Source: CAZEQJ01 sp964514385 (GTDB taxonomy: Bacteria > Bacteroidota > Bacteroidia > Cytophagales > Cyclobacteriaceae). Taken from it: 64,000 nt of DNA. A program made the translations under genes and the position numbers. Below the pieces are notes generated by a model, which saw only the letters and a list, made by a program, of their open reading frames with translations, did no database searches and was not told the origin of the DNA. Positions 43,444-50,847 of the stretch are shown here, one piece after another (within the stretch, counting starts at the first letter, position 1; each line of letters starts with the position of its first letter). The stretch covers positions 1 through 64,000 of the forward strand of contig CAZEQJ010000010.1 of assembly GCA_964514385.1 (NCBI GenBank). The letters run 5' to 3'.

Positions 43444-45360
43444 GTGGCTATAAGCGATAAAACGATAGAGCAGGTAAAGGATATCACGGATATCCTGGAT
43501 GTTGTATCTGACTTTGTGAACCTGAAGAAAGTCGGACAAAGTTATCGTGGTTTAAGCCCGTTTAACCAGGAAAAATCACCCAGTTTTTATGTATCACCCG
43601 CCAAGGGCATTTTTAAGGATTTCAGTAGTGGCAAGGGAGGGGATGCGATAAGCTTCCTGATGGAACATGAAGGCTTTTCCTATATCGATGCTATCCGGTA
43701 TCTGGCCCAAAAATATGGCATCCAGATTGAAGAAACCCAGACTGACGGTCACCAGGAGGCTCAGAATGAACGGGAATCCCTTTATATCACACTTGGGTTT
43801 GCTGGACGCTATTTTCAGGAACAGCTGTGGGAAACGGATAGCGGTAAGGCTGTCGGGCTTTCGTATTTCCGTGAAAGGGGTTTTTCAGATACCATCATTA
43901 AAAAGTTTGAGCTTGGCTTTACTCCGGATATCTGGGACGGCCTTATAACAAGGGCAACACAGGAGGGCTACAGTATGGAAAGTCTTGAAAAGGCAGGACT
44001 CATACTGAAGAGGGAACAAAAGGAAGGTTATTATGACCGCTTCAGGGGCCGTGCGATATTCCCGATCCATTCCATTTCGGGAAAAGTGATTGCATTCGGT
44101 GCAAGAATTCTGCGTCAGGATAAAAAGCAGCCCAAATACATCAACTCCCCGGAAACGGAGGTTTACCATAAAAGCAATGTCCTCTATGGTATTCACCTTG
44201 CCAAGCAGGCGATACGGCAGCATGATAAATGTATCCTGGTTGAAGGCTATACCGACGTCATATCCATGCACATGTCAGGCATAGAAAATGTCGTCGCCAG
44301 TTCCGGCACCTCATTGACAGAAGGACAGATAGGTCTGATAAAGCGATATACTGAAAATGTAACCGTGCTCTATGACGGTGATCCGGCCGGGATAAAGGCC
44401 TCACTTAGAGGGGTAGAGCTTATCCTTGAAAAGGGCCTGCAGGTAAAAATTGCCTTATTGCCGGATGGCGAAGATCCGGACTCTTATGCCAGAAAACATG
44501 GGAGCGACGGTATACAATCTTTTCTGGAAAGGGAAGAAACTGACTTCATCAGCTTCAAAGCAAAACTGGTACTACAGGAGACCGCCAGTGACCCATCAAA
44601 GAAGGCTACAGCAGTACGTGAAGTTATCACCTCCATTGCCCGCATTCCTGATCAGATACAGCGTATGGTATATATTCAGGAGGCCAGCAGGATTTTCGAA
44701 ATCAAGGAACAGATTCTCGTCAATGAACTCAATAAACTGTTGCTGGGCAACAGAAAAAAGAAGCAGCATGAGCAGCAGGAGCCGGAAATAGAGCCTTCAG
44801 CAGGGATGCAGAAGCTGGAAGAGCGTGTAAAGCTGGACGCTACGGAGGCATTATATCTTCAGGAAAGGGAATGCATCCGTATATTACTGAATTATGGTGA
44901 CGAGGAAACCGAAAAGGACTACCACCTCTACGATTACATGAGGGAACAGCTCGAAGACATCGAATTTCATCATCCCGTCTACAGTCGCATCTACCATGCA
45001 TTTTATCAGGAAGTACAAAAAGGGAACGTACCTGCATTTGACCTTTTTTTAGATATTTTTAACGGCGAACAAGAGGTGATCAGTGAACTTGTAGATCTGG
45101 TGACGAATAAATATGAGCTTTCAGCAAACTGGACAGAGCGCTGGAAAATATATGTGGCAGATGAAGTAAACCCCGTTAAAAACATCCTGAGGATAAAGTT
45201 CAGAAACATTAAACGTCTAATCGAGTATAATCTTGAGGATTTGAAAGAGGCAGAACAACTGGGTGAGCCAAAAAAAGTCGATGAAATCCTTGCTACTCAT
45301 AAGGAATTAAAGAAATTGGAAATGGAACTGGCAGATGCCCTCGGCAATGTAATAGCATAA
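43444..45360 (+). CDS. dnaG: DNA primase DnaG with a zinc-less N-terminal ribbon
   Basis: 638 residues with a GTG start at 43444. DnaG makes the RNA primers of DNA replication. The N-terminal domain aligns with the CHC2 zinc ribbon (YRGLSPFNQEKSPSF, IFKDFSSGKGGD) but the four Zn ligands are replaced: S38, N41, D59 and S62 stand where Cys, His, Cys, Cys are usual. The TOPRIM core is intact: E267 in ILVEGYTDV, and D311/D313 in VLYDGDPAG. A RNA-polymerase basic patch (RFRGRAIFPIHS) is present. The C-terminal about 180 residues form the helicase-binding helical domain. Flavobacterial primases show a similar ribbon without Cys, from memory. The gene is followed 1 bp later by ribBA, so they form an operon. 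Confidence 0.96.
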   Translation: MAISDKTIEQVKDITDILDVVSDFVNLKKVGQSYRGLSPFNQEKSPSFYVSPAKGIFKDFSSGKGGDAISFLMEHEGFSYIDAIRYLAQKYGIQIEETQTDGHQEAQNERESLYITLGFAGRYFQEQLWETDSGKAVGLSYFRERGFSDTIIKKFELGFTPDIWDGLITRATQEGYSMESLEKAGLILKREQKEGYYDRFRGRAIFPIHSISGKVIAFGARILRQDKKQPKYINSPETEVYHKSNVLYGIHLAKQAIRQHDKCILVEGYTDVISMHMSGIENVVASSGTSLTEGQIGLIKRYTENVTVLYDGDPAGIKASLRGVELILEKGLQVKIALLPDGEDPDSYARKHGSDGIQSFLEREETDFISFKAKLVLQETASDPSKKATAVREVITSIARIPDQIQRMVYIQEASRIFEIKEQILVNELNKLLLGNRKKKQHEQQEPEIEPSAGMQKLEERVKLDATEALYLQERECIRILLNYGDEETEKDYHLYDYMREQLEDIEFHHPVYSRIYHAFYQEVQKGNVPAFDLFLDIFNGEQEVISELVDLVTNKYELSANWTERWKIYVADEVNPVKNILRIKFRNIKRLIEYNLEDLKEAEQLGEPKKVDEILATHKELKKLEMELADALGNVIA

Positions 45361-45361
45361 T

Positions 45362-46486
45362 ATGGAAACTCTAGCAAAAGAAAAGATTAAAGTAGATACA
45401 ATAGAAGAAGCTATTGACGCGATCAGAAATGGCGAGGTAATTATCGTAGTAGATGATGAAAACAGGGAAAATGAGGGTGACTTCGTATGTGCTGCCGAAA
45501 AAATAACACCTGATATCGTCAACTTTATGGCAACTCATGGCCGCGGCCTGATATGTGCACCATTAATTGAGGAAAGATGTGAGGAGTTGGGGCTTGAACT
45601 TATGGTGGGTAAAAATACTGCCGTGCACGAAACGCCTTTTACCGTTTCGGTTGACCTGTTGGGCTATGGCACTACCACAGGAATAAGTGCTTCAGATCGG
45701 GCAAAAACCATCAGGGCATTGATTGATCCGCAGATAAAAGCTGAAGAACTCGGGCGACCGGGTCATATTTTTCCATTAAGGGCGAAAAAAGGAGGGGTGC
45801 TGCGCCGGACAGGACATACCGAAGCCGCAATCGATTTTGCGCGGCTGGCAGGACTGCAACCTGCTGGGGTACTCGTCGAGATTATGAATGAGGATGGCAC
45901 AATGGCGCGATTGCCTGACCTGCGCAAGGTGGCCGACAAATTCAACCTGAAACTTGTAACCATTGAAGATCTGATTGAATACCGGCTGAGTAAAGAAACG
46001 CTAATCGAACGCGTGCATGAGTCGGAGCTTAAAACACCATTTGGCACTTTTGACCTCATAGCCTATAAACAGCTCAGTTCGCAGGATGTACACCTCGTTT
46101 TGAAAATGGGAGATATCAGTGAAGGGGATGTGGTGCTTACCCGTATGCATGCCGCAACCGTCGTGGAAGATGTTTTCGGGGTTGGTACTGAAAAACATAA
46201 TAAGATACACAAGGCACTTTCCATCATCGCGCGTGAAGGTAAAGGTCTTCTGGTGTATATGAATCAGGATGTCAACGGTGAGGGTCTTATCGACAAAGTG
46301 AAATTATATGCTTGCGATGAACATCCACAGGTGAAAATGGATAAGCGTGACTTTGGTATCGGAGCACAGATTTTGCTGGATCAGGGCGTTCGTAAATTAA
46401 AACTTATTACAAATACCAAAACAAAGAGAGCCGGACTGACCGGGTATGGCATTGAGATTGTGGATTCGGTCGGTATAGAGGAGTAG
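45362..46486 (+). CDS. ribBA: RibBA-type riboflavin enzyme: active DHBP synthase, degenerate GTP cyclohydrolase II domain
   Basis: 374 residues. The N-terminal domain (about 10-208) is 3,4-dihydroxy-2-butanone-4-phosphate synthase: VVDDENRENEGDF (acidic loop), HGRGLICAPL, GISASDRAKT, RPGHIFPLRA and RRTGHTEAAIDFARLAG are all intact. It converts ribulose-5-phosphate for riboflavin synthesis. The C-terminal domain aligns with GTP cyclohydrolase II (RMHAATVVEDVFG, FGIGAQILLDQGV, LTGYGIEIVD), but the three Zn cysteines of SECLTGDVFGSxRCDCG are absent and the catalytic RGIGL stretch reads VNGEGL. This half is therefore unlikely to be a GTP cyclohydrolase; a separate RibA elsewhere is expected. One bp after dnaG and 7 bp before the next gene. 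Confidence 0.93.
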   Translation: METLAKEKIKVDTIEEAIDAIRNGEVIIVVDDENRENEGDFVCAAEKITPDIVNFMATHGRGLICAPLIEERCEELGLELMVGKNTAVHETPFTVSVDLLGYGTTTGISASDRAKTIRALIDPQIKAEELGRPGHIFPLRAKKGGVLRRTGHTEAAIDFARLAGLQPAGVLVEIMNEDGTMARLPDLRKVADKFNLKLVTIEDLIEYRLSKETLIERVHESELKTPFGTFDLIAYKQLSSQDVHLVLKMGDISEGDVVLTRMHAATVVEDVFGVGTEKHNKIHKALSIIAREGKGLLVYMNQDVNGEGLIDKVKLYACDEHPQVKMDKRDFGIGAQILLDQGVRKLKLITNTKTKRAGLTGYGIEIVDSVGIEE

Positions 46487-46493
46487 TATACCT

Positions 46494-47099
46494 ATGCGTT
46501 ATATTTTTATTTTTTTTCTGCTTTTATCCATATCCGGATATGCTCAGACCATGCCCAATGAAGTTTGGCATCCGGGCAGGGCTATACTTACCTCCGGTGA
46601 GGTCATAACAGGCAGGATCAAATACGACCTGGAGGCCAACCTGATCCAGGTGCAGTTGGCAAGCGGACAGCTGCTTTCATTTCCATCTCAAAAGGTTGAT
46701 TTTTTTGATATTGAAGGTGCCGTATTACGGATCAGACGACAGTTTTACAGCCTCCCTTTTGATTTTAATGGAGATGGCTATGCGCCCAGCATATTTTTTG
46801 AAGTATTGTTGGAGGATTCAGTCAGCCTGCTTTGCCGGGAGTATGTGGTGACCCAAAATGTCGGGATATATACCGCCCGAACGGTCAAAATACTTGAATT
46901 CAGGTATTACCTGCTCGATCAGAAGCAGGGTATCCTATATTTCACAGGAGGGAAGCGTCAGTTTTTCAACCTGATCGATCGTCGGTATGTAAGCGATATC
47001 AAACAATTTATGAAGAAAAACCGCCTACGTACCAACGAACGACAGGACCTGAGGTTGATTGTGGAAGAATACAACCGGCTGCTCAGTGAAGGGGGCTAG
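46494..47099 (+). CDS. Exported protein of unknown function, 201 aa
   Basis: The signal peptide ends at SGYAQ (about residue 18). The mature part begins HPGRAILTSGEVITGRIKYDLEANLIQVQ, a short beta-barrel-like pattern with LLSFPSQKVDFFDI, common in exported Bacteroidota proteins of unknown function. The C-terminal third is basic and helical (FMKKNRLRTNERQDLRLIVEEYNRLL). It is 7 bp after ribBA, so probably the last gene of the dnaG-ribBA unit. Its stop codon shares CTAG with the convergent barrel gene. No function can be assigned. Confidence 0.75.
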   Translation: MRYIFIFFLLLSISGYAQTMPNEVWHPGRAILTSGEVITGRIKYDLEANLIQVQLASGQLLSFPSQKVDFFDIEGAVLRIRRQFYSLPFDFNGDGYAPSIFFEVLLEDSVSLLCREYVVTQNVGIYTARTVKILEFRYYLLDQKQGILYFTGGKRQFFNLIDRRYVSDIKQFMKKNRLRTNERQDLRLIVEEYNRLLSEGG

Positions 47100-47566
47100 A
47101 ATATATAACGTACACTTAACGCACCGCCATCACCAATAAAGCCTCCTCCGATGACGTTAAAGGTAGGCTTGTAATCCAGTGTCACTGCCAGGGGTATTTC
47201 GGCAAACACATACTCCAGCGCGACAATCGCATCAAGCCCTGCAACTACCCCGCCACTTGCCTCTGTAATCCATGGCGCTGAGTTGTTGGAATAGTATCCT
47301 ACATGACCACCAACACCCCAGTACCAGTAGAATCCCTCTACATCGAAAGGATAATAGTTGAACTGATAAAGTCCGGTCAGGTTAAAGCCACTGAACCGGG
47401 TAGTAAAAATCCCTTCCAGTGAGTGTTTGTCGCTCAAACCCTTTTTATAGGTCACTCCATTATACAGTCCGAGACGGATACCGAGTGATGCGGGGTATTG
47501 TTGAGCAAATGCTGATCCTGCACTTACGAAAAGTAACAAAACGATGATTGCTGATTTGTAATTCAT
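47096..47566 (-). CDS. Small outer-membrane beta-barrel protein
   Basis: 156 residues; the signal peptide ends at GSAFAQ (about 21). The mature part has about eight amphipathic strands with Gly/Tyr/Trp turns (ASLGIRLGLYNGVTYKKGL, FNLTGLYQFNYYPF, FYWYWGVGGHVGYY, LDAIVALEYVF, LAVTLDYKPTFNVIGG) and ends in the aromatic signature SVRYIF expected of BAM-assembled barrels. A small 8-stranded OmpA/OmpX-like barrel is inferred. Function unknown. It is divergent from surE with a 42-bp gap; the surE -33 box lies inside its first codons. Confidence 0.8.
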   Translation of the reverse strand: MNYKSAIIVLLLFVSAGSAFAQQYPASLGIRLGLYNGVTYKKGLSDKHSLEGIFTTRFSGFNLTGLYQFNYYPFDVEGFYWYWGVGGHVGYYSNNSAPWITEASGGVVAGLDAIVALEYVFAEIPLAVTLDYKPTFNVIGGGFIGDGGALSVRYIF

Positions 47567-47589
47567 ACCTTTGATTTTAAATATTTTTG
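47555..47589 (+). promoter_or_regulatory. Predicted surE promoter
   Basis: TTTG at 47555-47558, a 23-bp spacer and TATTTTTG at 47582-47589 match the Bacteroidota promoter at the long end of the spacing range. Transcription would begin near 47595, 14 nt before the ATG at 47609. The -33 part overlaps the first codons of the divergent barrel gene. Confidence 0.5.
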
Positions 47590-47608
47590 TAAAGCTAATA
47601 AATATAGA

Positions 47609-48379
47609 ATGAAAAAAAGACCACTGATATTGGTATCCAATGATGATGGCATTACGGCCAAGGGAATCCGCACACTTGTTGAGTTAATGAAGAAAATCGG
47701 GGATGTAATTGTCGTCGCTCCTGACAGTCCACAATCGGGTATGGGCCATGCCATTACCATCAGCTACCCGCTGCGGATGGCGTATACCGATATTTTTGAG
47801 GGTGTAGATGCCTACCAGTGCAGTGGTACTCCTGCCGATTGTGTCAAACTGGCTAAGCATCAGCTGTTAAAAAACAGAAAACCTGATCTTGTGGTATCGG
47901 GGATCAATCACGGAAGTAATACGTCCATCAGTGTGCTTTACAGTGGCACCATGTCTGCCGCAATAGAAGGAGCTATAGAAGGCACACCTTCTATAGGTTT
48001 TAGCTTATGCGATTACGATAGCGAAGCAGATTTCTCGCATGTAGAGGAGCCTGTACTGAAAATAGCAAGTGAAGTATTGAAAAAGGGCATGTCGAAGTAT
48101 GTGGCGTTAAATGTCAATATACCCAAAAAGCAGGAAGAGCCATTGAAAGGAATAAAAATATGCAGGCAGGCGCATGCCAGATGGCAGGAAGAATTCAGCG
48201 AGAGGAAAGACCCCAATGGCAGAAACTATTTCTGGATGGCCGGTAATTTTGTAAACTACGATAAAGGGGAGGATAACGACGAATGGGCAATCGCCAACAA
48301 CTACGTATCGGTAGTACCGTGTCAGTTTGATCTTACAGCGCACCATGCCTTGACGGTAATGGACGAGTGGGATCTCTAA
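47609..48379 (+). CDS. surE: 5'/3'-nucleotidase SurE
   Basis: 256 residues, normal length. The metal-binding motif LVSNDDGI places D12 and D13 at the active site, followed by VVAPDSPQSGMGHAIT, YQCSGTPADCVKLA and PDLVVSGINHGSN, all characteristic of SurE. The enzyme removes phosphate from nucleoside monophosphates and acts in the cytoplasm as a survival protein in stationary phase. It stands alone on its strand, with a predicted promoter upstream. Its TAA overlaps the TAG of the convergent priA by 4 bp. Confidence 0.97.
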   Translation: MKKRPLILVSNDDGITAKGIRTLVELMKKIGDVIVVAPDSPQSGMGHAITISYPLRMAYTDIFEGVDAYQCSGTPADCVKLAKHQLLKNRKPDLVVSGINHGSNTSISVLYSGTMSAAIEGAIEGTPSIGFSLCDYDSEADFSHVEEPVLKIASEVLKKGMSKYVALNVNIPKKQEEPLKGIKICRQAHARWQEEFSERKDPNGRNYFWMAGNFVNYDKGEDNDEWAIANNYVSVVPCQFDLTAHHALTVMDEWDL

Positions 48380-50847
48380 GCCGGGTCTACATCGATGGCG
48401 ATACGTAGCTTTTTATGTTTTTTTGTCTGTTTATCCAGCGTCTGACGAATCACCTGTTTGATTTTGGATGGATCATCTGTGTTACGGTTAATTTTAACAA
48501 AGAATTCCATCATGTGTATGCCCCGAAGGTAGGATAGCATTGGCTGCTGAGGGCCCATCATCCTGTGTTTTCCCAGGTATTGCGTCAACTCCTCGAAAGC
48601 CTGATAACAACTTTCATCCGCCAGATTTTTTTGCTCATGCTTAAAAACAATTTTCACCAGGCGTGTAAAAGGAGGGAAGCCATATCTTTTGCGCTCCTCA
48701 ATTTCTACCTCATACTGGGTTTTATAATCCTGATTGATCACGCGTTGAAAAAGCATATGCTCCGGCTGATGGGTCTGTATGATCACCCTTCCCTTTTTAT
48801 CACTCCTGCCGGCGCGCCCGCTTACCTGCATCAACAGCTGAAAGGTGCGTTCATGAGCCCGGAAGTCGGGGAAATACATCATGCGGTCAGCATCAAATAT
48901 GCCGACGAGCGTTACATGGTCAAAATCAAGGCCCTTGGTTACCATTTGGGTTCCGACAAGAATATCCGTCTCCCGGTTTTCAAATGATTCTATGATATGC
49001 TGGAAAGCATATTTTGATTTTGTGGTATCCAGGTCCATGCGCTGAATGATGGCATCCGGAAACCGGAGCCGAATACCTTCTTCTACCTGCTCAGTACCGA
49101 AACCTATCATTTTAAACGATTTTGAACCACATACAGGGCACAGTTCCGGCATTTTTTCACGATATCCGGTATAATGGCAGCGCAGCTCATTTTTATACTG
49201 ATGATAGGTAAGCTTTACATTGCATTCTGGTGATTCGGGCACCCATCCGCAGACCTCACAGGTGATATAATGGGCATAGCCACGGCGGTTCTGGAAAATG
49301 ATCACCTGCTCTTTTTTGGCCAGAGCTTCTCCTATCCGCTCGATAAAAGTAGTAGAAAACTCACTCCCTGGCCCTTTCAGTCCTTTCAGGCTCGCCAGCT
49401 CCACCAACGGCGGACGAGCGTTGCCATATCGTTCCATAAGCTCTACCCGGCCATAAACGCCGTGCTCAGCCAGATAATACGATTCCATGGCAGGCGTAGC
49501 AGTACCGAGAATTACCTTAGCGTGATGGATATTAGCCAGCACGATAGCAGCATCACGAGCCTGATAGCGCGGGCTGGGATCATATTGCTTGTAGGAGGGG
49601 TCATGCTCCTCGTCTATAATGATCAGGTTAAGATCACTGAAGGGTAAAAATATAGATGACCGCACACCTAATACTATTTCAATGCTGCCATTCTGCAGTC
49701 CCATCCACAGTTCGGCGCGTTCTGCGTCCGAAAACTTACTGTGATATATGCCCAGTTTATCGCCAAACACGGCACGCAGCCTGCGGGTGATTTGCGTTGT
49801 GAGGGCTATTTCCGGTAAAAGATACAGTACCTGACCACCATTTTCGAGTGATTTTTTTATCAGGTCGATGTAGATGGACGTTTTACCTGACCCGGTGATA
49901 CCATGCAAAAGTACTATATCCTTAGAGTTGAAATGTTGCAGTATCTCATCACGTTTTTGCTCCTGAAGCTTGCTCAGCACTATATCAGCTACAGGAGAGC
50001 TCTTTGTGTATTCAATTCGGGATACAATTTCACTGAACTCTTCAAATAGTCCGTTACGAATGAGCGTTTTCAATGAGCTGGGGCTGGCTTTTTCCAGCAA
50101 ATCTGTTTTCAGGGCTCCCTTCTCATTGGCACTGGCATTCTGAATTACCCCTGTCAGCTGGCAGTAGATGATGAGAAGCTCCTGCTGCTTTTGTTTTTTT
50201 TCCAGCTCGGTAAACCAATCCTGCAGGGTTTTCTCTTCCAGGGCTTTTTTCTGAAGCCTCACCCTGGTGACGGTCTTCGGTTTATATTTTTCTTTTATTT
50301 CCTCGTATAGGTAGATAGCACCTTTGTCACGCAATGATTTTATTACGGGCTGTATGGTTTTGATGCCCAGCAGGTCCATACACTCCTCATAGGTCATATT
50401 TTCCTGGTATTCTAGCTGCTCCAGCAACCTGAGCTCCTGATCCTGAAAGGGGTATGTGCTTTCATGTAAATCAAAATCCGGGCGTAAGGCTATTCTCGAC
50501 TGGCTTGATAGTTTAAAGGCACTTGGTATCGCAGCCTGTATCACATCTCCTATAGGTGCCATATAGTATCGAGCGATCCATTGGAAAAAAGTAAGCTGCA
50601 TAGTGTTGACCAATGGCAGTTCCGAAAAAGTAAATTCAATGTAGCGGGCTTCGTGATCCTTTGGTGGATTGGCATGTACCGACGACACGATTCCGGTAAG
50701 AATTTTCCTTTTGCCAAATGGAACGACCACAGCTATTCCGGTAGAGATGGAGTCTTCCAGTGCTCTTGGTATACGGTATGTAAACGACTGGTCAATAGGT
50801 ACTGGCAGCAGTACCTCTGCAAATCGTGTTTCAGTTGATGCGCTCAA
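48376..50847 (-). CDS. priA: Primosomal helicase PriA with one degenerate zinc site
   Basis: PriA restarts stalled replication forks. With a TTG start at 50847 the protein is 823 residues and begins just before TRFAEVLLPVPIDQSFTYRIP, as in relatives; an in-frame ATG at 50922 would add 25 unrelated residues inside the upstream gene. The N-terminal 3'-binding domain is followed by a superfamily 2 helicase core: Walker A LLHGITGSGKTSIY, DEEH box IIIDEEHDPSYKQY and motif VI QVSGRAGRSDKKG. The zinc-binding insert keeps CEVC and CPVC, but the other four-Cys site reads SPEC and CHYT, so two of its ligands are Ser and Thr. The start overlaps the thioredoxin-like gene by 17 bp, so the two are coupled. 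Confidence 0.95.
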   Translation of the reverse strand: MSASTETRFAEVLLPVPIDQSFTYRIPRALEDSISTGIAVVVPFGKRKILTGIVSSVHANPPKDHEARYIEFTFSELPLVNTMQLTFFQWIARYYMAPIGDVIQAAIPSAFKLSSQSRIALRPDFDLHESTYPFQDQELRLLEQLEYQENMTYEECMDLLGIKTIQPVIKSLRDKGAIYLYEEIKEKYKPKTVTRVRLQKKALEEKTLQDWFTELEKKQKQQELLIIYCQLTGVIQNASANEKGALKTDLLEKASPSSLKTLIRNGLFEEFSEIVSRIEYTKSSPVADIVLSKLQEQKRDEILQHFNSKDIVLLHGITGSGKTSIYIDLIKKSLENGGQVLYLLPEIALTTQITRRLRAVFGDKLGIYHSKFSDAERAELWMGLQNGSIEIVLGVRSSIFLPFSDLNLIIIDEEHDPSYKQYDPSPRYQARDAAIVLANIHHAKVILGTATPAMESYYLAEHGVYGRVELMERYGNARPPLVELASLKGLKGPGSEFSTTFIERIGEALAKKEQVIIFQNRRGYAHYITCEVCGWVPESPECNVKLTYHQYKNELRCHYTGYREKMPELCPVCGSKSFKMIGFGTEQVEEGIRLRFPDAIIQRMDLDTTKSKYAFQHIIESFENRETDILVGTQMVTKGLDFDHVTLVGIFDADRMMYFPDFRAHERTFQLLMQVSGRAGRSDKKGRVIIQTHQPEHMLFQRVINQDYKTQYEVEIEERKRYGFPPFTRLVKIVFKHEQKNLADESCYQAFEELTQYLGKHRMMGPQQPMLSYLRGIHMMEFFVKINRNTDDPSKIKQVIRQTLDKQTKKHKKLRIAIDVDPA

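Noticed and set aside
45362..46486. FMN riboswitch before ribBA
   Set aside because: dnaG ends 1 bp upstream, leaving no leader for a riboswitch.
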